From assembly GCA_900548795.1 (NCBI GenBank), contig URLT01000088.1, positions 1 through 6,939 on the forward strand: DNA of 6,939 bases, given 5' to 3'. Origin of the DNA: an uncultured Eubacteriales bacterium (GTDB lineage Bacteria; Bacillota; Clostridia; Oscillospirales; Oscillospiraceae). This document shows, one piece after another, positions 1 to 5,912 of the stretch. The stretch's first letter is position 1, and each line of letters begins with the position of its first letter. The translations under genes were made by a program, and so were the position numbers. Under the pieces are notes generated by a model. The model saw only the letters and a list, made by a program, of their open reading frames with translations, was not told the DNA's origin and made no database searches.

Positions 1-1113
1 GGAGATGCGTTCGGCGGAGGTCGTCGCGCGCTCGGCCTCCTCGCGGGCGTTTTTGTTCGCCAGATCAAGCAGCTCGCGGTTTTTTCCTCTGCGGGGCACA
101 TGGAAACGCACCGCCTTGCCCAGCTCCTGCATCAGCAGCTCCTCGAACAGGCCGCTGTCCTCCATGGAAAAGGGCAGCAGGATGCGCTTCGGCGCGGCGC
201 GGCGCTTGAGGTAGTACTGCTTGACGAGCGCCGAGAGCGCCTCCTCCGGCTCATCCGGCACGGGCAGAAGCTCGTAATCCTTGTCCATCAGATTGCCGCG
301 AATGAAATGCAGCACGGCGAAGCACGCCTTGGCCTCGGTGCAGTGCCAGCCGATCACGTCCGTGTCGGCCATGGCTCCCGCCGTGACCGACTGCCGCTGC
401 GCCAGCAGCTCAACGGCACGCAGACGGTCGCGGCAGGCCGCCGCACGCTCGAATTCCAGCGCCTCAGACGCCTCCTCCATCTCCTTTCGGAGGCTTCGGC
501 AAAGCTCCTGCTGCCTGCCCTCGAGGAGCTGCACGGCCTGCTCGATGCGGGCAAGATAATCCTCACGCGTCAGCTCCGGCCGGCACCAGCCCTCGCAGGT
601 CTTGATCTGATAATTCAGGCAGGGGCGCTCCCTGCCGATGTCGCGCGGGAAGCGGCGGCTGCACGTCGGCAGGCGGAGCACCGCGCGGATGGTCTTGAGG
701 ACGTCGCGGCGGCCGAAGGGGCCGAGATAGAGCGCGCCGTCGTCACGGACGCGGTTGACGAGCGAAAACTCCGGATAGGGCTTGCTGCGGTCAAGCCGGA
801 CATAGGGAAAGCCCTTGTCGTCCTTGAGCAGGATGTTGTACTTCGGCATATAGTGCTTGATGAGGGAGCACTCCAGCACCAGCGCCTCGAACTCCGTCGC
901 TGCGGCGATCGTCTCAAAGTGGTCGACCTGAGAGACCATGCGGCGGGTCTTGGGCGTATGCGACGCGGTATCCTGAAAATACTGCGTGACCCGGTTTTTC
1001 AGTTTTTTTGCCTTGCCGACATAGATCACCGTATCCTGCGCGTCCTTCATCAGATAGACGCCCGGCTCATAGGGCAGCGACAGCGCCGCCAGCTTTAATT
1101 CATCGCGTGTCAT
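1..1113 (-). CDS. uvrC: UvrABC excinuclease subunit C, N-terminal 371 residues (runs off left edge)
   Basis: UvrC makes both incisions flanking bulky DNA lesions after UvrA/UvrB hand over damage in cytoplasmic nucleotide excision repair. Seen here: a GIY-YIG nuclease domain (about residues 15-95) with GVY at 18-20, YVG at 31-33, and Arg41 and Glu76 at the expected catalytic positions. Four cysteines at 151, 165, 173 and 177 match the spacing of the family's iron-sulfur ligands, except that the first gap is two residues longer than in E. coli. A UVR motif for UvrB binding (LEFERAAACRDRL) lies at about 219-231. The RNase H-like nuclease and helix-hairpin-helix domains that normally follow lie outside the window; family length is about 600 residues, so this is an edge truncation and not a broken gene. 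The ATG start is preceded by GAGGA at 1118-1122 and the N-terminus matches the family. The gene lies downstream of the HPr-like gene, separated from it by an intrinsic terminator. Confidence 0.97.
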   Translation of the reverse strand, partial: MTRDELKLAALSLPYEPGVYLMKDAQDTVIYVGKAKKLKNRVTQYFQDTASHTPKTRRMVSQVDHFETIAAATEFEALVLECSLIKHYMPKYNILLKDDKGFPYVRLDRSKPYPEFSLVNRVRDDGALYLGPFGRRDVLKTIRAVLRLPTCSRRFPRDIGRERPCLNYQIKTCEGWCRPELTREDYLARIEQAVQLLEGRQQELCRSLRKEMEEASEALEFERAAACRDRLRAVELLAQRQSVTAGAMADTDVIGWHCTEAKACFAVLHFIRGNLMDKDYELLPVPDEPEEALSALVKQYYLKRRAAPKRILLPFSMEDSGLFEELLMQELGKAVRFHVPRRGKNRELLDLANKNAREEAERATTSAERIS

Positions 1114-1117
1114 GACA

Positions 1118-1122
1118 TCCTC
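1118..1122 (-). promoter_or_regulatory. Shine-Dalgarno site of uvrC
   Basis: GAGGA on the minus strand ends 4 bases before the ATG at 1113. It fixes this start over two out-of-frame ATGs just upstream. The U-tract of the preceding terminator ends only 5 bases before it, so the ribosome site is next to the hairpin. Confidence 0.7.
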
Positions 1123-1127
1123 GCATG

Positions 1128-1163
1128 AAAAAGCTGCCTCAAACGCCGGGCGCTTGGGGCAGC
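1128..1163 (-). terminator. Intrinsic terminator after the HPr-like gene
   Basis: On the minus strand, GCTGCCCCAA and TTGAGGCAGC form a 10-bp stem (one G:T pair) at 1133-1163. An inner CGC/GCG stem closes a 3-base loop after one mismatch. The stem is followed directly by five T residues (1128-1132). This is the classic Rho-independent layout for transcription running from the HPr-like gene, whose stop codon is at 1180-1182. It lies between that gene and uvrC, so it should cut uvrC expression from the HPr promoter or act as an attenuator. Confidence 0.85.
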
Positions 1164-1179
1164 GAATGGTACGTACAAA

Positions 1180-1440
1180 TCAATAAACGTCCTTGACCAG
1201 CATGGCCGACAGAGACTTTACAGCGGCTTCCTCGTCCGGTCCTTCCGCAATGAGCGTCAGCTCCGTTCCGGTTGCGATGCCCATGGAAAGAACGCCGAGC
1301 AGGCTTTTTGCGTTGATCTTGCGGTCGTCCGCCTCGAGCCAGATACTGGAGCGGAACTCGTTTGCCTTCTGGATAAAGTAGGTCGCCTGCTTGTTATGAA
1401 GCCCGGATTCGCACTTTACAACGGATTTTTCTGTATACAC
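1180..1440 (-). CDS. HPr-family phosphocarrier protein with altered active-site loop
   Basis: This 86-residue protein has the normal length and architecture of HPr, the cytoplasmic phosphocarrier that takes phosphate from PEP via Enzyme I and passes it to sugar-specific EII components of the PTS. His15 is present in GLHNKQA (13-19), where canonical HPr reads GLHARPA: Arg17 is replaced by Lys and Pro18 by Gln. The regulatory serine is kept (NAKSLLGVLSMGI, Ser46), which in Firmicutes is the target of HPr kinase/phosphorylase in catabolite control. It is not a Crh, because Crh lacks His15. The start is GTG (1438-1440), supported by GAGGAG at 1450-1455 with a 9-base spacer; no in-frame ATG is better placed. 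It is a monocistronic-looking unit with its own promoter and terminator, and no EI or EII gene is nearby. It could be the main HPr or a paralog with a regulatory role, so I leave the symbol blank. Confidence 0.93.
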   Translation of the reverse strand: MYTEKSVVKCESGLHNKQATYFIQKANEFRSSIWLEADDRKINAKSLLGVLSMGIATGTELTLIAEGPDEEAAVKSLSAMLVKDVY

Positions 1441-1449
1441 CTTGTGTCA

Positions 1450-1455
1450 CTCCTC
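1450..1455 (-). promoter_or_regulatory. Shine-Dalgarno site supporting a GTG start
   Basis: GAGGAG on the minus strand lies 9 bases before the GTG at 1440. It decides the non-ATG start of the HPr-like gene, whose N-terminus then aligns with the family so that His15 and Ser46 carry their standard numbers. Confidence 0.8.
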
Positions 1456-1487
1456 AGTTCTCGCGCTCTGCGATAATAGATAGAATT

Positions 1488-1516
1488 ACTATACGCAAAA
1501 AAACCGGTTTTGTCAA
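1488..1516 (-). promoter_or_regulatory. Sigma-A-type promoter of the HPr-like gene
   Basis: A perfect -35 box TTGACA (1511-1516) and a -10 box TATAGT (1488-1493) are separated by exactly 17 bases. This is very close to the vegetative consensus and points at the HPr-like gene. Transcription should start near 1481, giving a leader of about 40 bases that contains the Shine-Dalgarno site. The spacer contains a 12-bp perfect palindrome, AAAACCGGTTTT (1500-1511), next to the -35 box. Confidence 0.88.
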
Positions 1517-1554
1517 CCTTTATCGCGAAATTTTTACGGTTTCGACGGCCAATG

Positions 1555-3927
1555 CTACGCCAGCTCGGCGATCGTCACGCCGTCCTCGCCCTCGCCGTAG
1601 ACGCCGAGGCGGAATCGCTTGACGGTCTTGTTATGCCGCAGCTCCTCCTGCACGGCCTTGCGCAGGACGCCCGTGCCCTTGCCGTGGATGATGCGCACCT
1701 GAGAAAGGTTCGCCAGCATCGCCGAGTCGAGGAAAACCGCCAGCGTCGCAACGGCCTCGTCGGCGCTCATGCCGCGCAGATCCAGCTCGGCCTTGGTCGG
1801 CGTGTTGCGGAAGGCGTTTCGACTGCGCTCAATGAGCTTTTTGGCCTGCTGCTTCGTTTCCTCGATGAGCGCGACCTCCTCGGGCTTGGCCGTGATCTTC
1901 ATGACGCCGGCCTGCAGGAGGTAGCTGCCGTCGGCGTTGACCGACAGCACCTGCGCCCGCGTGCCGAAGCGCAGCAGCTCGACCGTGTCGCCCGGGCGGA
2001 TGGGACGGCTCGGCTTCGGACGCTCCGCAGCCGTCTGTGCCGGGGCGACGGCCGCCTCGGCCTCGTTGAGTCTGCGCCGCAGCTCGGCCTGCTTCTCGTT
2101 GATGCCCTGCGCGTCGGCCGCGTCCTTCATCTGGCGGCGAAGCTGCTTGAGCTCGTCGGCGACCTCGTTGGCAGCGCGCCGCGCCTCCTCGATGATCGAC
2201 TGCGCCTCGGCGCGCGCCGTGCGCTGCGCCTTCTCGCGCTCGCGCCGGATCTCGTCGTAATACCGCTCGGACTGCTCCTTCCGCTGCTCCGTTTCGAGCC
2301 GCAGCCGCTCCGCCTCGAGCTTGGCCTGCTCCATCTGCGCCCGCTGCTCCTCGAGCTGGTTGAGCACGTCCTCAAAATTCTTGTCGTTTTCGCTGACATA
2401 GCTGCCCGCCTTCTCGACGATCTCGTCCGGCAGACCCAGCCGCTTGGAGATCGCAAACGCGTTCGACTTGCCCGGGATGCCGATGAGCAGCCGGTAGGTC
2501 GGCCGCAGCGTCTCGACGTCAAATTCGCACGAGGCGTTCATAACGCCCTTGGTGCGCATGGCGTAGACCTTCAGCTCGGCATAATGCGTCGTTGCCGCGA
2601 CGCGGCTGCCGCACTGACGGCAGAACTCGATGAGCGCCGTGGCAAGCGCCGCGCCCTCGGCCGGGTCGGTGCCCGCGCCCAGCTCGTCGAAGAGCACGAG
2701 CGTCTCGCGGTCGCACTGCCCGACAATCTGGACGATGTTTTTCATATGCGCCGAGAAGGTCGACAGGGACTGCTCAATGGACTGCTCGTCGCCAATGTCC
2801 GCCAGCACCTGAGAAAAAACGGAGATCGCACTGCCGTGATCGGCCGGAATGTGCAGGCCGCACTCGGCCATGAGCGTCAGCAGACCAAGCGTCTTGAGCG
2901 TGACGGTCTTGCCGCCGGTGTTCGGCCCCGTGATGATCAGCGTGTCAAAATCCGACCCCAGCCGCACCGAGATGGGCACGACCGTTTTCGGGTCGATCAG
3001 CGGATGCCGCGCGCGCACAAGCTCCACGGAGGCGTTCGTGCGCAGCTCCGGCGACATGGCGTTCATTTTATGCGACAGCTTCGCGCGCGCAAAGACCGCG
3101 TCGAGCGTGACGAGCATCTCCATGCTCTGCAGAATGCTCTCGCGGAAGGACGCGCACTCAGCCGAAAGCTCGGCCAAAATGCGCTCGATCTCCTTTTTCT
3201 CCTGCAGCGCCAGCTCGCGCAGGGCGTTGTTGGCGTTCACGGCGCTCATCGGCTCGATAAACACGGTGCTGCCGGTGGAGGAAACGTCGTGGATCAGACC
3301 CGGCACATCGTTCTTGCACTCGGCCTTGACCGGCACGACGTAGCGGTCGCCGCGCAGGGTGATAATCGGGTCGCGCAGGGATTTGGCATAGGCCGGGGAT
3401 CTGATGATCTTTTGCAGCGACTCCTTGACCTTGGCGCTCTGCACGCGCATATGGCGGCGGATGTCGGACAGCTCCGAGCTGGCAGCGTCGGCGACCTCGT
3501 CCTCGGAGAGGATGGAGTTGCCGATTTTTTCCTCCAGATACCGGTTGGGCGAAAGCTCCTGAAAATAGACGTCGAGCACGGTCTGGGCATAGTCGCCGTT
3601 ATAATAGGCCTTGGCGTTGCGGATGCAGCGCAGCACCGCCGCGATGCGCAGCAGCTCCGTCGGGTTCAGGCTGCCGCCGCGGTCGGCGCGCTCGAGAGAG
3701 GGCGCGATCGGCCGAACCTCGTGGAAGGACGGCGAGCCTTTGAGGTCGATGAGGCGGCAGGCGGCGCTCGTCTGCTCCTGCAGGGCGCGAATTTCGTCGA
3801 TGTCGGTCTGCGGAAGGAGCGCGAGGCAGCGCGCCTTGCCCTCCTCGCTGTTGGCGTAGCCCGCGAGCTGCTCGAGCACGCGGTCGAGTTCCAGCTTGCG
3901 GAGTGATTTTTCATAAAGTTCGGTCAT
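1555..3927 (-). CDS. mutS2: MutS2 family ATPase/endonuclease (ribosome collision and recombination factor)
   Basis: The 790 residues match the usual MutS2 length. An N-terminal core/lever region (about 1-320) lacks the MutS mismatch-recognition domain. The ABC-type ATPase follows: Walker A GPNTGGKT (334-341), signature SLSTFSAHM (387-395), Walker B LVLFDELGAGTDP (410-422) and the TTH switch histidine (446-448). A highly charged coiled coil spans about 507-625, a KOW-like beta segment about 641-690, and a C-terminal Smr domain about 712-790, with LDLRG (715-719) and HGKGTG (748-753). In Bacillus subtilis the homolog (RqcU) acts on collided ribosomes, while in Helicobacter MutS2 suppresses homologous recombination; MutS2 is not the mismatch-repair MutS. 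The ATG at 3927 has GAGG at 3935-3938, 7 bases upstream, overlapping the recO stop codon, so translation is probably coupled. All motifs are intact. I see no intrinsic terminator in the 114 bases after its stop. Confidence 0.97.
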   Translation of the reverse strand: MTELYEKSLRKLELDRVLEQLAGYANSEEGKARCLALLPQTDIDEIRALQEQTSAACRLIDLKGSPSFHEVRPIAPSLERADRGGSLNPTELLRIAAVLRCIRNAKAYYNGDYAQTVLDVYFQELSPNRYLEEKIGNSILSEDEVADAASSELSDIRRHMRVQSAKVKESLQKIIRSPAYAKSLRDPIITLRGDRYVVPVKAECKNDVPGLIHDVSSTGSTVFIEPMSAVNANNALRELALQEKKEIERILAELSAECASFRESILQSMEMLVTLDAVFARAKLSHKMNAMSPELRTNASVELVRARHPLIDPKTVVPISVRLGSDFDTLIITGPNTGGKTVTLKTLGLLTLMAECGLHIPADHGSAISVFSQVLADIGDEQSIEQSLSTFSAHMKNIVQIVGQCDRETLVLFDELGAGTDPAEGAALATALIEFCRQCGSRVAATTHYAELKVYAMRTKGVMNASCEFDVETLRPTYRLLIGIPGKSNAFAISKRLGLPDEIVEKAGSYVSENDKNFEDVLNQLEEQRAQMEQAKLEAERLRLETEQRKEQSERYYDEIRREREKAQRTARAEAQSIIEEARRAANEVADELKQLRRQMKDAADAQGINEKQAELRRRLNEAEAAVAPAQTAAERPKPSRPIRPGDTVELLRFGTRAQVLSVNADGSYLLQAGVMKITAKPEEVALIEETKQQAKKLIERSRNAFRNTPTKAELDLRGMSADEAVATLAVFLDSAMLANLSQVRIIHGKGTGVLRKAVQEELRHNKTVKRFRLGVYGEGEDGVTIAELA

Positions 3928-3936
3928 AGGATGTCC

Positions 3937-4671
3937 TCACAAAAACAGGGATTTATAAAAATCCAGAGTGGAAAAGCCGCGCTCAAGGCGCATACACAAA
4001 TAGGTCTCGGCGATGTCACGAAGCTGACGCAACGCCTCGTCCGAGGCCTGAAAGGCGAAGAGCTTTTTCGCCGGGCAAGAGCAGACGTAGCGCATGGCGG
4101 CCAGCGCGGCCGGCGAGACAGGCATTCGGATGCCGTCTCCGGGGCAGCAGGCGCATTGCAGCGCGCCCTGTGTCACGTTGAAGCGGTCGCAGTCCTCCCG
4201 TCCGCAGGCCAAACAGCCGCGCAGATCGGGCAGGAAGCCCGCGATGCAGGCCAGCCGCAGCTCGAACACCGCCTTGACGGTGCCCTGCGGCAGGCGCAGT
4301 CTGCCGAGCGCATAGAGCGCGTTGAGCAGCAGCGATAGCAGCTCCGACTGCGGGTCGTTCTCCTGCGCAACGGTGTCCGTGACCTGCGCAAAATAAGACG
4401 CCAGCGACAGCAGCTCCAGATCGCCGCGCAGCTCGGCAAACTGCTCCAGCGGCACGGTCTCCGCGACGGTATAGCGCCCCTGCCGCTCCGAGAGGGTGAA
4501 CTCGGAATAGGCCAGGAGCTGACAGGCTGCCTTATTCTTGCTCCGCGCGCTTTTGGCGCCGCGCACCGCCACGGTCAACTTGCCCAGCTCGTCCGTCAGG
4601 AGCGTCAGGAGCTTGTCGCTGTCGCGGTACTGCGTCTCGCGCAGAACGATCCCGTTGGTTTTGATGTACAT
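3937..4671 (-). CDS. recO: DNA repair protein RecO
   Basis: RecO, with RecR (and RecF), loads RecA onto SSB-coated single-stranded DNA in gap repair, and it anneals complementary strands. The 244-residue protein shows the typical N-terminal OB fold: the opening MYIKTNGIVLRETQYRDSDK is characteristic, followed by LTLLTDELGKLTVAVRGAK (22-40). A helical C-terminal half carries a four-cysteine zinc-ribbon-like site, CLAC (153-156) and CACC (173-176). Its length is normal. The ATG at 4671 is preceded by AGAGG at 4675-4679 with only 3 bases between, a tight spacing. A GC hairpin (4682-4705) over the upstream yqzL stop lies just before it, which suggests translation coupled to yqzL. The stop codon is 9 bases before the mutS2 start. 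Confidence 0.96.
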   Translation of the reverse strand: MYIKTNGIVLRETQYRDSDKLLTLLTDELGKLTVAVRGAKSARSKNKAACQLLAYSEFTLSERQGRYTVAETVPLEQFAELRGDLELLSLASYFAQVTDTVAQENDPQSELLSLLLNALYALGRLRLPQGTVKAVFELRLACIAGFLPDLRGCLACGREDCDRFNVTQGALQCACCPGDGIRMPVSPAALAAMRYVCSCPAKKLFAFQASDEALRQLRDIAETYLCMRLERGFSTLDFYKSLFL

Positions 4672-4681
4672 ATTCCTCTCA

Positions 4682-4705
4682 GGCGGCGGTCATTGCCCCG
4701 CCGCC
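4682..4705 (-). other. GC-rich hairpin over the yqzL stop codon
   Basis: GGCGGCGG and CCGCCGCC pair perfectly over 8 bp around an 8-base loop that contains the TGA stop of yqzL. No T-tract follows in the minus direction, so it is not an intrinsic terminator for this operon. It ends 2 bases before the GAGAGG of recO. It may hold recO translation down unless ribosomes translating yqzL open it; that role is inference. Confidence 0.5.
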
Positions 4706-4800
4706 GTTTCCTCTTGTTGATGCTCCTGCCGCCGGTGCAGCAAAAAGGCCTCCGGCGCGCCGGTGTCTAAAAATAACTGCCAGAATACGTTCCCGTCCAT
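4690..4800 (-). CDS. yqzL: YqzL-family small protein (36 aa)
   Basis: This short gene encodes MDGNVFWQLFLDTGAPEAFL at its start and ends in a Glu/Gln-rich tail. The pattern of aromatic/Trp, then LF, then a TG turn, then an AFLL/AYLL helix is that of the small YqzL proteins, which sit between era and recO in Bacillus and many other Firmicutes; this is exactly that place. An excellent Shine-Dalgarno site (GGGAGG, 4808-4813) lies 7 bases before the ATG. The function of the family is unknown. There is no signal peptide or membrane segment. The right-hand gap up to era is filled by a MITE-like element, which ends 7 bases before the Shine-Dalgarno site. The assignment rests on position plus a short motif, because 36 residues give little signal. 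Confidence 0.8.
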   Translation of the reverse strand: MDGNVFWQLFLDTGAPEAFLLHRRQEHQQEETAAGQ

Positions 4801-4807
4801 TCCGCCG

Positions 4808-4813
4808 CCTCCC
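4808..4813 (-). promoter_or_regulatory. Shine-Dalgarno site of yqzL
   Basis: GGGAGG lies on the minus strand with a 7-base spacer to the ATG at 4800. It is the strongest ribosome site in the window by match and spacing, and is the main independent evidence that the 36-codon frame is translated. Confidence 0.8.
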
Positions 4814-4820
4814 TTTTCAC

Positions 4821-4981
4821 GGGAACCTCTGATTAAATCGCAAGAGCGGTCAGCGAGGGATTTTGTTCCAAATTGAGGTTTGGAAATTGCAGGAATACTT
4901 TGTGTATTTCAAGATTTTCAAACCGATAAGTTGGGGCAAAAGACCCGATGAGCGCCGCAGCTGGTTTATTCAGAGGTTCCC
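4821..4981. mobile_element. MITE-like 161-bp inverted-repeat element between era and yqzL
   Basis: The ends are perfect 12-bp inverted repeats, GGGAACCTCTGA (4821-4832) and TCAGAGGTTCCC (4970-4981). Pairing continues inward with mismatches and small bulges along the whole element: TTAAATC-type pairs near 4834-4839, TTTT/AAAA near 4861-4864, CCAAATT with AAGTTGG (4868-4874, 4928-4934), GGTTTG with CAAACC (4877-4882, 4919-4924), and finally AATAC with GTATT (4894-4898, 4904-4908) exactly at the midpoint. The core is much more AT-rich than its surroundings. It has no transposase. Flanks show no clean target duplication: if the ends are trimmed by one base the flanks are CACG and CTAG, matching at only two of four positions. 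It is best read as a non-autonomous element; the ends recall IS5-type termini, but that link is tentative. It would form a long hairpin in the operon mRNA. Confidence 0.8.
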
Positions 4982-5024
4982 TAGGGATTAGGATGCGCCG
5001 GCCGCGCGGGACGATACCGAACAA

Positions 5025-5912
5025 TTATTGGTATCCGAAGTTGCGGATGAGGAAGTCGCTGTCGCGCCAATTCTCCTTGACCTTGACCCAGAGCTGCAAA
5101 AAGACCTTCGCGCCCATGAATTTTTCGCAGTCCTTTCGGGCGTCGGTGGCGATTTTCTTGAGCATCATGCCATGCTTGCCGATGATGATGGCCTTGTGGC
5201 TGGCCTTTTCGCAATAGATGGTCGCCTCGATGTCGATGATGCCGTCGTCGCGCTCGGCAAAGCGCGTGATCTCCACGGCCGTGCCGTGCGGGATCTCGCG
5301 TTCGAGGTTCCAGAGCAGCTTCTCGCGGATGATCTCGGCCATGACCTGCCGCTCGGGCTGATCGGTGGTCATGTCCTCCGGGAAGAAGAACGGGCTGTCG
5401 ACCGCGTATTTCTCGCATTCGTCGAGCAGCGTCTGCACGCCGTCGCCGAGCTTCGCGGCGATCGGCACGACGGCGTCAAACGGATAAGCCGCCTGATAGG
5501 CCGCGATGACGGGCAGCAGCTCCTCCTTGTTCTCGAGCGTGTCGACCTTGTTGATGACCAGAATGGCCGGGGCGCGTCTGGCCTTGATCTGCTCGATCAA
5601 AGCGGCCTCCTGCGCGCCGACGTTGGCGATCGGATCGACAAGCAGCAGGATGAGGTCAACATCGGAGACGGATTCCTTCACGACGTTGACCATATAGTCT
5701 CCGAGCTTGGTGCGCGGCTTATGAAAGCCCGGCGTGTCGATGAAGACGAGCTGCGTCTCCCCGCGCGTCAGCACGCCGCTGATGCGGTTGCGCGTGGTCT
5801 GCGGCTTATGCGATACGATTGCGATTTTCTCCCCGACCAGACGGTTCAGAAGCGTCGATTTTCCGACGTTCGGCCGCCCGGCAATGGTAATCATGGCTGT
5901 TTTTTGACTCAT
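5025..5912 (-). CDS. era: Ribosome assembly GTPase Era
   Basis: Era is an essential GTPase that binds the 3' end of 16S rRNA through a KH domain and assists 30S maturation, partly at the membrane. The 295 residues are full family length. Seen: G1 GRPNVGKS (12-19), the switch I stretch PQTTRNR (37-43), G3 DTPG (59-62), G4 NKVD (121-124), and G5 at IAAK (151-154), where the usual Ser of the SA(K) motif is Ala. The C-terminal KH domain has GKHG at 245-248 within AIIIGKHGMMLKKI. The ATG at 5912 has AGGAG (5920-5924) 7 bases upstream, and its ATGA overlaps the stop of the preceding GNAT gene by 4 bases, implying coupled translation. Downstream, the MITE-like element separates it from yqzL. Confidence 0.98.
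   Translation of the reverse strand: MSQKTAMITIAGRPNVGKSTLLNRLVGEKIAIVSHKPQTTRNRISGVLTRGETQLVFIDTPGFHKPRTKLGDYMVNVVKESVSDVDLILLLVDPIANVGAQEAALIEQIKARRAPAILVINKVDTLENKEELLPVIAAYQAAYPFDAVVPIAAKLGDGVQTLLDECEKYAVDSPFFFPEDMTTDQPERQVMAEIIREKLLWNLEREIPHGTAVEITRFAERDDGIIDIEATIYCEKASHKAIIIGKHGMMLKKIATDARKDCEKFMGAKVFLQLWVKVKENWRDSDFLIRNFGYQ

Noticed and set aside
1517..1554. A terminator after mutS2
   Set aside because: Only a 5-bp CGAAA/TTTCG pairing is visible, with no GC-rich stem and no run of T after it. Readthrough into the HPr-like gene or Rho-type termination is possible.
1510..3906. A 798-codon open frame on the plus strand opposite mutS2
   Set aside because: It is the mirror of a GC-rich coding frame. 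The product is low-complexity Arg/Leu/Ala/Asp-rich sequence with no recognisable domain, whereas the minus strand encodes every MutS2 motif.
4682..4730. The GC hairpin at the yqzL stop as a terminator in the plus direction
   Set aside because: The downstream plus-strand sequence (GTTTCCTCTTGTT) is not a real T-tract, and no plus-strand gene ends there.
4833..5024. A 63-codon minus-strand frame beginning with TTG directly after the era stop
   Set aside because: Most of it is a translation of the MITE-like element. It has no convincing Shine-Dalgarno site and a rare start codon, so it is probably a repeat-derived spurious frame.
5013..5035. Short inverted repeat GATACC/GGTATC around the era stop codon as a terminator
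   Set aside because: The stem is only 6-7 bp and no T-tract follows in the minus direction, so it does not meet the intrinsic terminator pattern.
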